Shown in pieces: positions 61,901 to 64,000 of a DNA stretch of 64,000 bases. The position numbers were made by a program, and so were the translations under genes. The notes beneath the pieces were generated by a model. The model was not told the origin of the DNA. It ran no database searches and was given only the letters and a program-made list of their open reading frames with translations. The stretch lies in the NCBI GenBank assembly GCA_032622095.1, contig CP136061.1:186068369-186132368 (forward strand), read 5' to 3'. Position 1 is the first letter of the stretch. Each line of letters starts with the position of its first letter. Origin of the DNA: Siphonodentalium dalli. Taxonomy: Eukaryota; Mollusca; Scaphopoda; Gadilida; Siphonodentaliidae.

Positions 61901-64000
61901 ACCACAAAGTGTACACAATCCAATGGTTGAGCTCAATTTTCCATTGAGCAGGAGAATCTCTCACTATATATTATTATAACCCTTTATATTTTAATTAGAA
62001 ATCCACAACTCCAAATTCTACAAGCTGGCTGTGATAATATTATTTTTCTGAAAATATAATTAAATTTAAACAAACTACCAAGAAGCCCTAACTTGAAGCA
62101 TGCAAATTACTATAAAAAATAAGTTATGCAAGCTTACATCTTGTTTTCATTTCTGTGGTCGTTTGCAACTCTTCTGAGCAGTTCATTGGCTAAATCTCTG
62201 CATGCGTCAGCCAATCCCCTCTTCAGATCTTCACAGTCGAGCCGAATCATGCTGAAATGCTCGATACTTGGAAGTCCCATTATCTCCCTGGCTAGATTTC
62301 TATATTTCTCTATTTTCTGCAATAAATATGAGCAAAAGGATTATTTCAACCCTGTCATTACTGAATGGATTCTCCCATTCAGTTCTAAAAGTATACAATA
62401 GAACGAAGGGAAGAATCAGCTATAAGCCCTTCTTGTTTCTCCCCAGTGGTTGGAATTAGTTTGGGTGGAATACTTCCACTAAATATGGTGTTGATGAGAG
62501 ACATGTGGCCAAATCAAAGTGATAGAGTGTGTATTGGTACGGCAAGGAATCAATTATAAATTCCAGGGAATATCCCTATCACAGAGAAACTCTGAAACTG
62601 GTCTAATGGTTTAAATTTTGGTAAATCTCCATCAGTACCTCATTTCCTGTGTGGGCGAGTTGTGGATAGAGTCTGCATTTTATACACTAGGTGGATCAGA
62701 AATCTATTAGCCCTTTACCCCATATGTTGGCATTTGTCAGCATCCAGGTCTGCCAATGCGTTGCTGGCATTAAAATCCAACGAGAAACAGAGTCATGATT
62801 CTCATTTTGATTCTCGTAAAAAGTCTCGATTCCCTGTAGAAACGCAATATTTTTATTCTTGCATAATTTGATGGATTTTAAGGACTGAGTTGGCATCTGG
62901 CATTGGTAAGAAAGGTATATTTACTCTCTGTTTGCCACCACATTTGAGCACTTTTAACAAATCAATAACCAACAGTTTTGGTATCTATAGAAAGCTGAGA
63001 TCATAATATATAGCTATCTTTCTAATATTTGTTACTTTTGACTAATCTTATGAAGATTTTCACTAAATGTTTTAATAATTATAATTCAAGAGATCAATTG
63101 ACTTAATTTACTTTTCAGTTCTATTAGAAAAGCATACAAAATAGCTTATTGTCATAATTTTCTACATCGCTATAATGTATGACATGGAGATACACTTCCA
63201 AATGTGAAATATATACAGAAACCTCTGCACTTCAAAATGGATTTCTAATATTTTAATCAATGTGGAACACACAATCACATTTACAAATATATCCTTGTTT
63301 TATTCCCAAACTCCTTTAACAGTAGATCATAGATATGGATGCATGTTGTATTCTGTTTATTAGCGTTGTCCTATTGCAGATGAATTGCATACAGGGGCGC
63401 CGGAAGCATCCAAGGGCAGGGGGGCAGAGCCTACAAAAAGGGCACTTTTCCGCAAAAAGGGCATTTTCTCCGCAAACTCGGGAAAATAACCATAAATTCA
63501 TTGTGGCAAAAATCCCTATTTTAATGGTATTTGTCGGTTTTTATGGCCGTTTTGTGATAAAATTGACAAAAAATTAATATTCCGTGTGAAATTTGTGGTA
63601 TTTGGACCAAAAAAGTCACATTTTGCTATAAAAACACGAGATTAAACACACAAAAAGAATTTTCTGTCTCCTGAAAAAGGGCAAGTCCTGCCCCCGCTCG
63701 CCCCTTTGGTCAAGGGCAGGGGGGGGGGGGGGTCAGCTGCCCCCTCTTCCGGCGCCCCTGATTGCATACTGTATACACCCGTCAGTAAGCCCAGGGGACT
63801 CGTGCACGTTTTTGCTCAAAAGTGTCTACATATGATATAAAAACAATACACATATTCCACTTTTCTGAAAAGAAGAAAATATATTCAAACTCATGTGCCT
63901 GAGGTAAAATATGGACTTACAACAGTGTATTCACTGAATGTGTGTTCTTCCTCCATATAATATTGAATCTCCTTTAATGCTTCACCATTCACTATGTAGT
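4852..64000 (-). CDS. DNAH12-like: Axonemal dynein heavy chain, inner-arm single-headed type (DNAH12-like), partial gene of 22 exons
   Basis: This is a ciliary motor subunit: an ATP-driven minus-end microtubule motor of the inner dynein arm. Twenty-two exons join in phase (4,489 nt, about 1,496 residues numbered from the first full codon at the window edge) with GT..AG borders throughout. Residues 1-240 are tail, about 240-790 the linker (DHC_N2), 868-875 the AAA1 Walker A GPAGTGKT, 916-923 the Walker B WACFDEFN, and 967-984 the AAA1 sensor segment with [14 protein letters not shown]. Residues 1149-1156 are the AAA2 P-loop GEPFGCKT, 1228-1236 its Walker B, 1281-1290 [10 protein letters not shown], and 1475-1489 the approach to AAA3 ([15 protein letters not shown]). 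The start codon, the N-terminus and everything from the AAA3 P-loop onward lie outside the window. The linker wording ([25 protein letters not shown]) and a charged loop favour DNAH12 over DNAH7 from memory of the family. DNAH3 or DNAH7 remain possible. No frame break or internal stop was seen. Confidence 0.95.
5111..5258. mobile_element. MITE family D (CCCTTTCATGATGG), partial
   Basis: Begins TTAACCCTTTCATGATGGGA and contains the inverted pair ATTCTCTTATACATGCGAG / CTCGCATATATAAGAGAAT around 5168-5222. Two further copies are at 17958 and 21601. It lies 40 bp from the donor of exon 21. Confidence 0.65.
5299..5487 (-). CDS. DNAH12-like: Dynein heavy chain exon 21 (AAA2-AAA3 connector)
   Basis: The exon has 63 full codons, residues 1385-1447: [20 protein letters not shown], then [20 protein letters not shown]. 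The W(S/T)xGG and (V/I)xxPFP landmarks are typical of the stretch before AAA3. The acceptor is CTTCTGCAG and the donor GAG/GTGAGT. Confidence 0.94.
5488..7030. other. Intron between exons 20 and 21, nothing recognised
   Basis: 1.5 kb of AT-rich intron. The small open frames at 5591-5788 and 5818-6012 show no recognisable protein and no splice context. Confidence 0.6.
7031..7156 (-). CDS. DNAH12-like: Dynein heavy chain exon 20 (AAA2-AAA3 connector)
   Basis: The exon has 42 full codons, residues 1343-1384: [20 protein letters not shown], then [20 protein letters not shown]. Less conserved, as expected for this connector. Joined to exon 21 it gives [18 protein letters not shown], which keeps the family spacing before WSIGG, so no exon appears to be missing. 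The acceptor is ATTTTACAG and the donor ATT/GTAAGT. Confidence 0.92.
7438..7714. mobile_element. MITE family A, full-length copy
   Basis: Starts TTAACCCTTTCTTTACTGAA and ends ATTTAGTATAGAAAGGGTTAA. TTAA at both borders and CCCTTT ends match the piggyBac-type target and terminus pattern. Length 277 bp with an internal hairpin and no coding. Confidence 0.75.
7983..8457. mobile_element. Fold-back element: 475-bp near-perfect palindrome
   Basis: Two arms of about 230 bp are inverted copies of each other, from TTAAAGGTACTCAATCC to GGATTGAGCACCTTTAA, meeting near 8215. Arm words such as CACCCGCAATTTGTCTGTTT recur inverted. An older relative is at 15435-15823. The transcribed intron could form a very long hairpin. 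Confidence 0.8.
8763..8948 (-). CDS. DNAH12-like: Dynein heavy chain exon 19 (AAA2 end)
   Basis: The exon has 62 full codons, residues 1281-1342: [19 protein letters not shown], then helical [27 protein letters not shown] is the AAA2 sensor signature. The acceptor is TTCTGCAG and the donor AAG/GTTTGT. It is separated from exon 18 by 5.7 kb that is mostly transposon. Confidence 0.97.
9246..9586. mobile_element. Short TIR element abutting the large element
   Basis: The ends 9246-9305 and 9527-9586 are nearly perfect 60-bp inverted repeats (TATGATATTT...CTGAACACTGAACTAT). The interior 9306-9470 is the reverse complement of the right terminus of the large element (about 14296-14450), followed by about 55 bp of unique GC-richer sequence. 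It appears to be a small derivative related to the same family. Its right edge touches the left edge of copy 2. Confidence 0.75.
11074..11478 (+). repeat. Tandem duplication of about 210 bp inside large element copy 2
   Basis: This is the counterpart of the pair at 326-745, with a short deletion in the second unit. The small open frames on both strands here are not conserved between units or copies. Confidence 0.8.
12961..13220. repeat. Cluster of CCGCGG/ACCGGT palindromes, copy 2
   Basis: Counterpart of 2221-2480. The CCGCGG cores persist (TATACCGCGGTATCC, CACCGCGGCACC, TCACCGCGGTATT, TCACCGCGGTCATG), although neighbouring bases differ between the copies. Confidence 0.6.
13356..14057 (+). 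repeat. Copy-2-specific diverged tandem duplication (about 350-bp unit)
   Basis: The segment from TGACATTGATAAACCAAG to GGCCTTGAAATGG occurs twice in a row here (13356 and 13724) but once in copy 1 (about 2612-2980). The units differ by many substitutions and small gaps, so the duplication is older than the window's two insertions, or copy 1 lost a unit. Confidence 0.75.
14490..14620. other. Short spacer between large element and exon 18
   Basis: 131 bp containing a T-rich run, between the right terminus of copy 2 and the donor of exon 18. Nothing else seen. Confidence 0.6.
14621..14845 (-). CDS. DNAH12-like: Dynein heavy chain exon 18 (AAA2, Walker B)
   Basis: The exon has 75 full codons, residues 1206-1280: [14 protein letters not shown], then [37 protein letters not shown] and [11 protein letters not shown]. 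Strongly conserved AAA2 core. The acceptor is TTCTTCCAG and the donor TCT/GTAAGT. The right end of the large TIR element lies only 131 bp beyond the donor. Confidence 0.98.
14898..15000. mobile_element. MITE family A fragment
   Basis: Interior words of family A (TATTGGAATGGCCCATTC, TTTGCAGGGATGTTCAGA) without the termini. Weak but consistent with the other copies. Confidence 0.4.
15435..15823. mobile_element. Old fold-back element relic
   Basis: Starts TTAAAGATGCATAATCCGAT and ends ATCGGATTGAGTACCTTTAA. It shares AGAAACCCACC...TCAAAGCTCAGAGTTA with the palindrome at 7983-8457, but the arms no longer pair well. Confidence 0.55.
16148..16331 (-). CDS. DNAH12-like: Dynein heavy chain exon 17 (AAA2, P-loop)
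   Basis: The exon has 184 nt, completing Gly1144 and coding residues 1145-1205. It starts [20 protein letters not shown] and ends with [20 protein letters not shown]. The AAA2 P-loop has Cys in place of the second Gly of GxxxxGK[ST]. This position is variable in AAA2 of this group as I recall it. AAA2 binds nucleotide structurally. The acceptor is TTGTTTCAG and the donor GAG/GTAAGT. Confidence 0.97.
16332..17087. other. Intron between exons 16 and 17, no gene seen
   Basis: 756 bp of AT-rich intron with a run of ten G at 16549-16558. No repeat family or exon-like frame identified. Confidence 0.6.
17088..17317 (-). CDS. DNAH12-like: Dynein heavy chain exon 16 (AAA1 to AAA2)
   Basis: The exon has 230 nt, residues 1068-1143 plus two bases of Gly1144. 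It reads [39 protein letters not shown] and [15 protein letters not shown], the standard connection into the AAA2 P-loop. The acceptor is TATTTCAG and the donor CATGG/GTGAGG. Confidence 0.97.
17462..17895. mobile_element. MITE family A copy interrupted by a family B MITE
   Basis: The outer ends are TTAACCCTTTCTTTACTAAA and TTTAGTAAGAAAGAGTTAA. The element is split at a TA by the insertion at 17498-17710. Joining its two halves across one TA restores the wording of the uninterrupted copy at 24093. Confidence 0.75.
17498..17710. mobile_element. MITE family B (CAGTAATGC...GCATTACTG) inside family A
   Basis: A 213-bp almost complete palindrome with ends CAGTAATGCTCTAAGTAATC and inverse, flanked by TA (17496-17497 and 17711-17712). 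TA duplication and CAG ends fit Tc1/mariner-type MITEs. Further copies at 25636, 26737 and 59436. Confidence 0.8.
17958..18100. mobile_element. MITE family D, partial copy
   Basis: Reads TTAATCCTTCCATGACTGGA, then GCTTCCTGAAATTTTGCGAA and CATATATAAGAGAATACATT, matching 5111-5258 with small deletions. Confidence 0.6.
18219..18399. mobile_element. MITE family E (TACTCTCA ends)
   Basis: 181 bp with inverted ends TACTCTCAAGTGCCTAATAA and TTATTAGGCACCTGAGAGTA. The TA at each edge may be the target duplication. The interior repeats the word AATAATAGTGAT. A second copy is at 21855-22028. Confidence 0.7.
18650..19042 (-). CDS. DNAH12-like: Dynein heavy chain exon 15 (AAA1 C-terminal part)
   Basis: The exon has 131 full codons, residues 937-1067. 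It includes [39 protein letters not shown] (sensor region), [18 protein letters not shown] and [20 protein letters not shown]. These are near-invariant AAA1 sequences. The acceptor is TTTTCAG and the donor CTT/GTGAGT. Confidence 0.98.
19301..20210. mobile_element. hAT-like non-autonomous element with exact 8-bp target duplication
   Basis: The ends are CAGTGTTCGCGCTG and CAGCGCGAACACTG. The flanking octamer TCTTCATG occurs at 19293-19300 and 20211-20218. Eight-bp duplications and CAGTG ends are typical of hAT. The subterminal regions carry many TTTGGCTAA words in both orientations, as expected for transposase binding sites. No transposase frame, 910 bp. It sits between exons 14 and 15. Confidence 0.88.
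20535..20627 (-). CDS. DNAH12-like: Dynein heavy chain exon 14 (AAA1, Walker B)
   Basis: A short exon of 31 full codons, residues 906-936, below the usual ORF length cut-off. It reads [19 protein letters not shown] and so on, and contains the Walker B acidic pair D920-E921. The acceptor is AATTTTCAG and the donor CAG/GTTAGT. Its phase joins exons 13 and 15 exactly. Confidence 0.97.
20628..21068. other. Intron between exons 13 and 14, nothing recognised
   Basis: 441 bp of AT-rich sequence. The open frame over exon 13 runs into it but has no conserved sequence beyond the splice donor. Confidence 0.65.
21069..21394 (-). CDS. DNAH12-like: Dynein heavy chain exon 13 (AAA1, Walker A)
   Basis: The exon has 326 nt, completing Gly797 and coding residues 798-905. 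It contains [25 protein letters not shown], and the catalytic P-loop GPAGTGKT (868-875, bases 21159-21182) followed by [14 protein letters not shown]1 is the main ATP-hydrolysis site and this P-loop is intact. The acceptor is CATTTACAG and the donor AAG/GTTAGA. Confidence 0.98.
21463..21785. mobile_element. Chimeric TTAA-type MITE (family A left end, family D right end)
   Basis: The left part, 21463 to about 21600, is family A (TTAACCCTTTCTATACTGAA). The right part, 21601-21785, is family D with its inverted pair TCTCTTATAAATGTGAGG / CCTCACATATATAAGAGA, ending ATCATGAAAGGGTTA. The two halves meet without an obvious border duplication. Confidence 0.65.
21855..22028. mobile_element. MITE family E, second copy
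   Basis: Ends TACTCTCAAATGTCTAATAA and TTATTAGGCAGGTGAGAGTA. Three AATAATAGTGAT words lie inside. Same layout as 18219-18399. Confidence 0.7.
22060..22170. mobile_element. MITE family C (CCCTTTCAGTGCC), half copy
   Basis: Starts TTAACCCTTTCAGTGCCAAG and stops at GAAAGAGCTCTTAGA, the centre of the palindrome seen at 24866-25033. The other arm is missing. Confidence 0.65.
22284..22560 (-). CDS. DNAH12-like: Dynein heavy chain exon 12 (linker to AAA1)
   Basis: The exon has 277 nt, residues 705-796 plus one base of Gly797. It holds [40 protein letters not shown] and [12 protein letters not shown], the conserved bridge into AAA1. The acceptor is AAATACAG and the donor AAAG/GTGAGA. The open frame runs a few codons further upstream into intron, but the acceptor fixes the border. 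Confidence 0.97.
22731..23200 (+). repeat. Diverged tandem repeat, about 155-bp unit, three copies
   Basis: Three units each contain AAATCCAAAATGGCCRNYGG, then a GCTCCCATCT word, then GAAGTTTGGTGATGATCAGA. The small frame at 22969-23202 follows the repeat and shows no known protein. It lies in the intron between exons 11 and 12. Confidence 0.65.
23201..23618. other. Intron remainder before exon 11, nothing recognised
   Basis: AT-rich. A short open frame at 23312-23494 has no recognisable content. Confidence 0.55.
23619..23901 (-). CDS. DNAH12-like: Dynein heavy chain exon 11 (linker)
   Basis: The exon has 283 nt, completing Arg610 and coding residues 611-704. It opens with [19 protein letters not shown], then [31 protein letters not shown] and [12 protein letters not shown]. 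These are signature stretches of the C-terminal linker in axonemal dyneins. The acceptor is CGTTTTCAG and the donor GAG/GTATGC. Confidence 0.97.
24093..24343. mobile_element. MITE family A, full-length copy
   Basis: Starts TTAACCCTTTCTATACTAAA and ends CATTCAGTATAGAAAGGTTTAA. It is uninterrupted, so it gives the reference for the split copy at 17462-17895. Confidence 0.72.
24683..24804 (-). CDS. DNAH12-like: Dynein heavy chain exon 10 (linker)
   Basis: The exon has 122 nt, residues 570-609 plus two bases of Arg610. It contains [20 protein letters not shown] and KKRIFFPR, the conserved NxYLExKR(x)FFPRFFFLS junction. The acceptor is TTGTAG and the donor CCAAG/GTATAC. Confidence 0.96.
24866..25033. 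mobile_element. MITE family C, palindromic copy
   Basis: TTAACCCTTTCAGTGCCAAG at the left is mirrored by CTTGGCACTGAAAGGGTTAA at the right, with TTAA at both borders. The right arm is shortened. It lies 62 bp upstream of exon 10. Confidence 0.75.
25183..25399 (+). repeat. Direct repeat pair, about 45 bp
   Basis: GAATGGACGAAAC...GTA(G/T)ATGGGTATCCTT occurs at about 25190 and 25357. Possibly the remains of a longer duplicated element. No gene identified in the 77-codon frame that spans it. Confidence 0.4.
25636..25854. mobile_element. MITE family B copy
   Basis: Palindrome starting CAGTAATGCCCTAAATAATC, with the arm GAATGGCAACAAGCCATATT, and flanked by TA. The right end reads GCATTACCGGTACTG, with a small insertion in the terminal repeat. 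Confidence 0.75.
25855..26736. other. Intron sequence, nothing recognised
   Basis: AT-rich, with weak internal repetition (TTCCACCCTGYGCTTCTATT and ATTCCACCCAGCACTTCTAT near 26185 and 26255). The two overlapping minus frames at 25969-26336 are not recognisable. Confidence 0.5.
26737..26920. mobile_element. MITE family B copy, short loop
   Basis: 184-bp near-perfect palindrome from CAGTAATGCCCTAATTAATC to GATTAATTAGGGCATTACTG, flanked by TA. It lies 29 bp from the donor of exon 9. Frames on both strands across it are by-products. Confidence 0.8.
26950..27144 (-). CDS. DNAH12-like: Dynein heavy chain exon 9 (linker)
   Basis: The exon has 65 full codons, residues 505-569: [20 protein letters not shown], then [20 protein letters not shown]. 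This is the conserved linker core. The acceptor is AAATTAAAG and the donor AAG/GTATAT. A CAGTAATGC MITE lies only 29 bp beyond the donor (26737-26920). Open frames on the opposite strand here are shadows. Confidence 0.97.
27145..27976. other. Intron between exons 8 and 9, proximal part, nothing recognised
   Basis: AT-rich. Two diverged words on the theme of CAGTGCTATATTGTTCTATC occur around 27357 and 27430. No exon-like frame. Confidence 0.5.
27977..28025 (+). repeat. 28-bp minisatellite, left part
   Basis: Nearly two units of GTTTATAAAAATGATATGTT + ATTGGTAA, interrupted by the hAT-like element at 28026. The array continues at 29408. Confidence 0.8.
28026..29407. mobile_element. hAT-like non-autonomous element inserted in a minisatellite
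   Basis: The ends are TAGTGATGTACCGATTATCG and inverse (…CGTTACATCACTA), followed by many ATCGGTATCGGC words near both ends. The octamer TTGGTAAG flanks it on both sides (28018-28025, 29408-29415), in phase with an 8-bp duplication of the repeat unit. 1,382 bp, no transposase frame seen. The interior contains a TATAAATAG and an AATAAAG, which may be chance. Confidence 0.82.
29408..29648 (+). repeat. 28-bp minisatellite, right part
   Basis: About 8.6 units of GTTTATAAAAATKATATGTT + ATTGGTAA. The first units after the insertion carry ATGAT, the later ones ATTAT. Confidence 0.9.
29927..30127 (-). CDS. DNAH12-like: Dynein heavy chain exon 8 (linker)
   Basis: The exon has 67 full codons, residues 438-504: [18 protein letters not shown]..., then [20 protein letters not shown]. 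The [10 protein letters not shown] motif is one of the most conserved parts of the axonemal dynein linker. The acceptor is TTTGTCAG and the donor AAG/GTATAT. The phase joins exon 7 across 22.5 kb (AATK/EHSLEK). Confidence 0.97.
30193..30411. mobile_element. MITE family A, degraded copy
   Basis: The interior is well kept: AATGGAATGGTCTATTATTC, and the hairpin AATAAGTTCAACAAAGGGCC / GGCCGTTTGTTGAACTTATT. The right end is ATTTAGTAAAGAAAAGGTAAA. The left terminus has decayed. Confidence 0.6.
31580..37360 (+). repeat. Higher-order repeat of 5,778 bp, first copy
   Basis: The order of unit variants from about 31580 to 37360 is repeated from about 37358 to 43140 with constant offset 5,778. Checked markers: AAAGTTCC at 31961 and 37739, CCAGAACAGT at 36861 and 42639, the two 29-bp GTTTTAAATA units near 36470-36560 and 42250-42340. 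5,778 is 220 units of 26 bp plus two of 29 bp. Borders are approximate to one unit. Confidence 0.85.
37358..43140 (+). repeat. Higher-order repeat of 5,778 bp, second copy
   Basis: Directly follows the first copy. I saw no difference in the marker units compared. After about 43160 the variant order departs from that after 37380, which marks the end of the duplication. Confidence 0.85.
52086..52634. other. Intron sequence between satellite and exon 7, nothing recognised
   Basis: 549 bp of unique, moderately AT-rich sequence. No repeat or exon-like frame. Confidence 0.6.
52635..53097 (-). CDS. DNAH12-like: Dynein heavy chain exon 7 (linker, with charged loop)
   Basis: The largest exon of the window: 463 nt, completing Lys283 and coding residues 284-437. 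It starts at [10 protein letters not shown], the family landmark (W)MDGxFLELN, and ends at EGISAAATK. Residues 319-356 (about 52878-52991) form a low-complexity charged loop with the run KKKKRKV (333-339) followed by an acidic stretch. The conserved [20 protein letters not shown] follows. The acceptor is GACTAG and the donor AAG/GTATTT. The next intron is 22.5 kb and holds the giant satellite. Confidence 0.96.
53098..53401. other. Intron between exons 6 and 7, nothing recognised
   Basis: 304 bp, AT-rich, with normal splice borders. Confidence 0.6.
53402..53523 (-). CDS. DNAH12-like: Dynein heavy chain exon 6 (linker, DHC_N2)
   Basis: The exon has 122 nt, residues 243-282 plus two bases of codon 283. 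It reads [20 protein letters not shown] and then [18 protein letters not shown]. The acceptor is ATATTGCAG and the donor AAAAA/GTGAGT. The P-x-RLF-x-VVLKWQ segment is typical of the N-terminal linker. Confidence 0.93.
53603..53680. repeat. Short inverted repeat (hairpin)
   Basis: GGTTATTTAGTTATAACC + AAAAAGTTTGAAG at the left pairs with CTTCAAACTTTTCGGATATA + ACTCATAACC at the right. Possibly a very short MITE. Confidence 0.5.
54154..54360 (-). CDS. DNAH12-like: Dynein heavy chain exon 5 (tail to linker helices)
   Basis: The exon has 69 full codons, residues 174-242, highly charged and helical ([19 protein letters not shown], then [20 protein letters not shown]). It is too short for the ORF listing and was found by splice borders and phase. 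The acceptor is TTACATCCAG and the donor AAG/GTACCT. It begins the DHC_N2 region. Confidence 0.93.
54361..55195. other. Intron between exons 4 and 5, nothing recognised
   Basis: 835 bp of AT-rich sequence. GCATGTTCCATA occurs twice near 54700. No gene or repeat family identified. Confidence 0.55.
55196..55321 (-). CDS. DNAH12-like: Dynein heavy chain exon 4 (tail)
   Basis: The exon has 42 full codons, residues 132-173, phase 0 on both sides. It contains [16 protein letters not shown] and the conserved [14 protein letters not shown]. The acceptor is TTTTCAG and the donor GAG/GTAGGT. The WP...IFD motif is a known landmark just before the linker in this dynein group. Confidence 0.95.
55385..55515. 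mobile_element. Small hairpin element
   Basis: AAGCATGCTATCTGGTGTGA + TTTTGGGACGTTT pairs with AACATCCCAAAACCACACTA + GACAGCATGTTT. 131 bp, probably a MITE of another family. The minus frame 55392-55691 that crosses it is not recognisable. Confidence 0.55.
56069..56316. mobile_element. MITE family A copy
   Basis: CTGTTTCTATACTAAATACT at the left, CATTTAGTACAGAAAGGGTA at the right, with the usual internal hairpin. The termini are slightly decayed. It ends 48 bp from the donor of exon 3. Confidence 0.65.
56364..56499 (-). CDS. DNAH12-like: Dynein heavy chain exon 3 (tail)
   Basis: The exon has 136 nt. Its first base completes Ile86, then residues 87-131 follow ([20 protein letters not shown]..., ending in KLNESIT). 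The acceptor is TTTCTGTAG and the donor ACA/GTGAGT. It follows a 5.6-kb intron that carries the 42-bp minisatellite. Confidence 0.95.
56925..57056. mobile_element. MITE family C copy, left arm shortened
   Basis: TTAACCCTTTCAGTGCCAAG at the left and CTTGGCACTGAAAGGGTTAA at the right, TTAA at both borders. It is the mirror of the copy at 24866, which has the right arm shortened. Confidence 0.75.
57057..57466. other. Intron sequence, nothing recognised
   Basis: 410 bp of AT-rich sequence before the 42-bp array. The first about 30 codons of the long plus-strand frame lie here and look like ordinary intron. Confidence 0.55.
57467..59388 (+). repeat. 42-bp minisatellite, about 46 copies
   Basis: The unit is CAATGTATCATGTGTGTTTT + ATCTCCCTATCATGGATACATA. 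The unit has no stop in any plus frame and 42 is a multiple of 3, so three overlapping frames of 640-687 codons stay open. They are not genes: all three show the same 14-residue period and none has splice or codon support. Variants: TGTCTTTT units mostly in pairs, one TGTATTTT, two CACCC, and two short units at about 57670 and 58890 that shift the frame. Confidence 0.97.
59436..59594. mobile_element. MITE family B copy, right end missing
   Basis: Starts CAGTAATGCCCAAAATAATT after TA. The arms pair through AACAAGCCATATTTCCGACT, and the copy stops at CTGCTGTGGTTAA, about 30 bp short of the expected end. Confidence 0.65.
59595..61707. other. Intron between exons 2 and 3, central part, no gene seen
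   Basis: 2.1 kb, less AT-rich than its surroundings. An imperfect direct repeat of about 130 bp occurs at 61020-61150 and 61490-61610, both with CCACGTGTTTCT and TTTCGTTTGTTTTCATTTTG. No known element or exon recognised. The 60361-60558 and 60747-60938 minus frames are unsupported. Confidence 0.5.
61708..61798 (+). repeat. 34-bp tandem repeat, about 2.7 copies
   Basis: The unit is AAAAGACGTCAAAAGACGAT + ACGGACGCTACAAC. Each unit contains GACGTC, the palindromic core of a CRE site. Units are identical apart from the truncated last one. Confidence 0.85.
61808..61847. mobile_element. MITE family B right-end fragment
   Basis: GGTTAAGGAGTCAATTATTT + AGGGAATTATTGTA matches the right terminus of family B. 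It resembles the roughly 30-bp terminus missing from the copy at 59436-59594, which also breaks off at GGTTAA. Confidence 0.55.
62138..62316 (-). CDS. DNAH12-like: Dynein heavy chain exon 2 (tail)
   Basis: The exon has 179 nt, residues 27-85 plus two bases of codon 86. The acceptor is TTATTGCAG and the donor AT/GTAAGC. The tail helix reads [17 protein letters not shown], then [18 protein letters not shown]. The CEDLKRGL wording is characteristic of the tail of DNAH3/7/12-type chains. Phase 0 in, phase 2 out, matching the neighbours. Confidence 0.95.
62347..62405. mobile_element. MITE family A left-end fragment
   Basis: CAACCCTGTCATTACTGAAT + GGATTCTCCCATTCAGTTCT is the left terminus of family A. 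The rest is absent. It lies 31 bp upstream of exon 2's acceptor. Confidence 0.55.
62406..63391. other. Intron between exons 1 and 2, no gene seen
   Basis: AT-rich. A weak inverted pair (CCAATGC...AAAATCCA at about 62752 against TGGATTTTAAG...GCATTGG ending near 62907) suggests an old hairpin element. The short frames crossing it are not recognisable. Confidence 0.45.
63392..63760. mobile_element. hAT-like MITE with exact 8-bp target duplication
   Basis: Ends CAGGGGCGCCGGAAG and CTTCCGGCGCCCCTG. The octamer ATTGCATA stands at 63384-63391 and again at 63761-63768. 369 bp, with AAAGGGCA words and a run of 16 G (about 63718-63732). CAG ends with an 8-bp duplication fit hAT. The 80-codon and 61-codon frames across it are by-products. 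Confidence 0.88.
63921..64000 (-). CDS. DNAH12-like: Dynein heavy chain exon 1 of window (tail), cut by window edge
   Basis: Reading on the minus strand from 63999, 26 codons are open ([11 protein letters not shown]...HTFSEYTV) and end in phase 0 at a donor GTAAGT. The other two frames hit stops at once. It is tail sequence N-terminal to the linker. The acceptor lies beyond the window, so the exon is longer than seen. A hAT-type MITE ends 160 bp downstream in the intron. Confidence 0.85.

Overview
The window is animal (eukaryotic) genomic DNA, AT-rich, with one gene on the minus strand. It holds 22 consecutive coding exons of an axonemal dynein heavy chain, spread over 59 kb between 64000 (5' side) and 4852 (3' side). 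The gene runs off both window edges. All 21 internal introns have GT..AG borders, and the codon phases join without a break into about 1,496 residues: tail, linker (DHC_N2), AAA1, AAA2 and the start of AAA3. The sequence fits the short-tailed single-headed inner-arm group (DNAH3/7/12), most likely DNAH12-like. The organism therefore has motile cilia. Introns full of short hairpin DNA transposons and long minisatellites resemble lophotrochozoan or other marine invertebrate genomes, but the phylum cannot be fixed from the sequence.

Layout from the 5' end of the gene (right to left). 62.1-64.0 kb: exons 1-2 (tail) with a hAT-type MITE 160 bp from exon 1. 56.5-62.1 kb: an intron with a 1.9-kb array of a 42-bp unit, which gives three simultaneous false ORFs. 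52.6-56.5 kb: exons 3-7. 30.1-52.6 kb: one 22.5-kb intron, nearly all of it a 21.6-kb array of about 830 copies of a 26-bp unit, with a 5,778-bp tandem higher-order duplication inside. 20.5-30.1 kb: exons 8-14 (linker and AAA1 Walker A and B), with two hAT insertions and several MITEs. 14.6-19.0 kb: exons 15-18 (rest of AAA1, most of AAA2). 4.85-14.5 kb: exons 19-22, with a 4.9-kb terminal-inverted-repeat element in the intron before exon 19 and a second direct copy after exon 22 (1-3425).

Apart from the dynein exons I find no convincing gene. The other open frames lie in repeats or introns. Most intronic sequence can be assigned to transposon relics: TTAA-flanked CCCTTT-ended (piggyBac-like) MITEs, TA-flanked CAGTAATGC MITEs, three hAT-like elements with exact 8-bp target duplications, fold-back elements and minisatellites. 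I found no unknown protein system. The most unusual structure is the giant intronic 26-bp satellite, whose units each carry an inverted TTCnnGAA pair.
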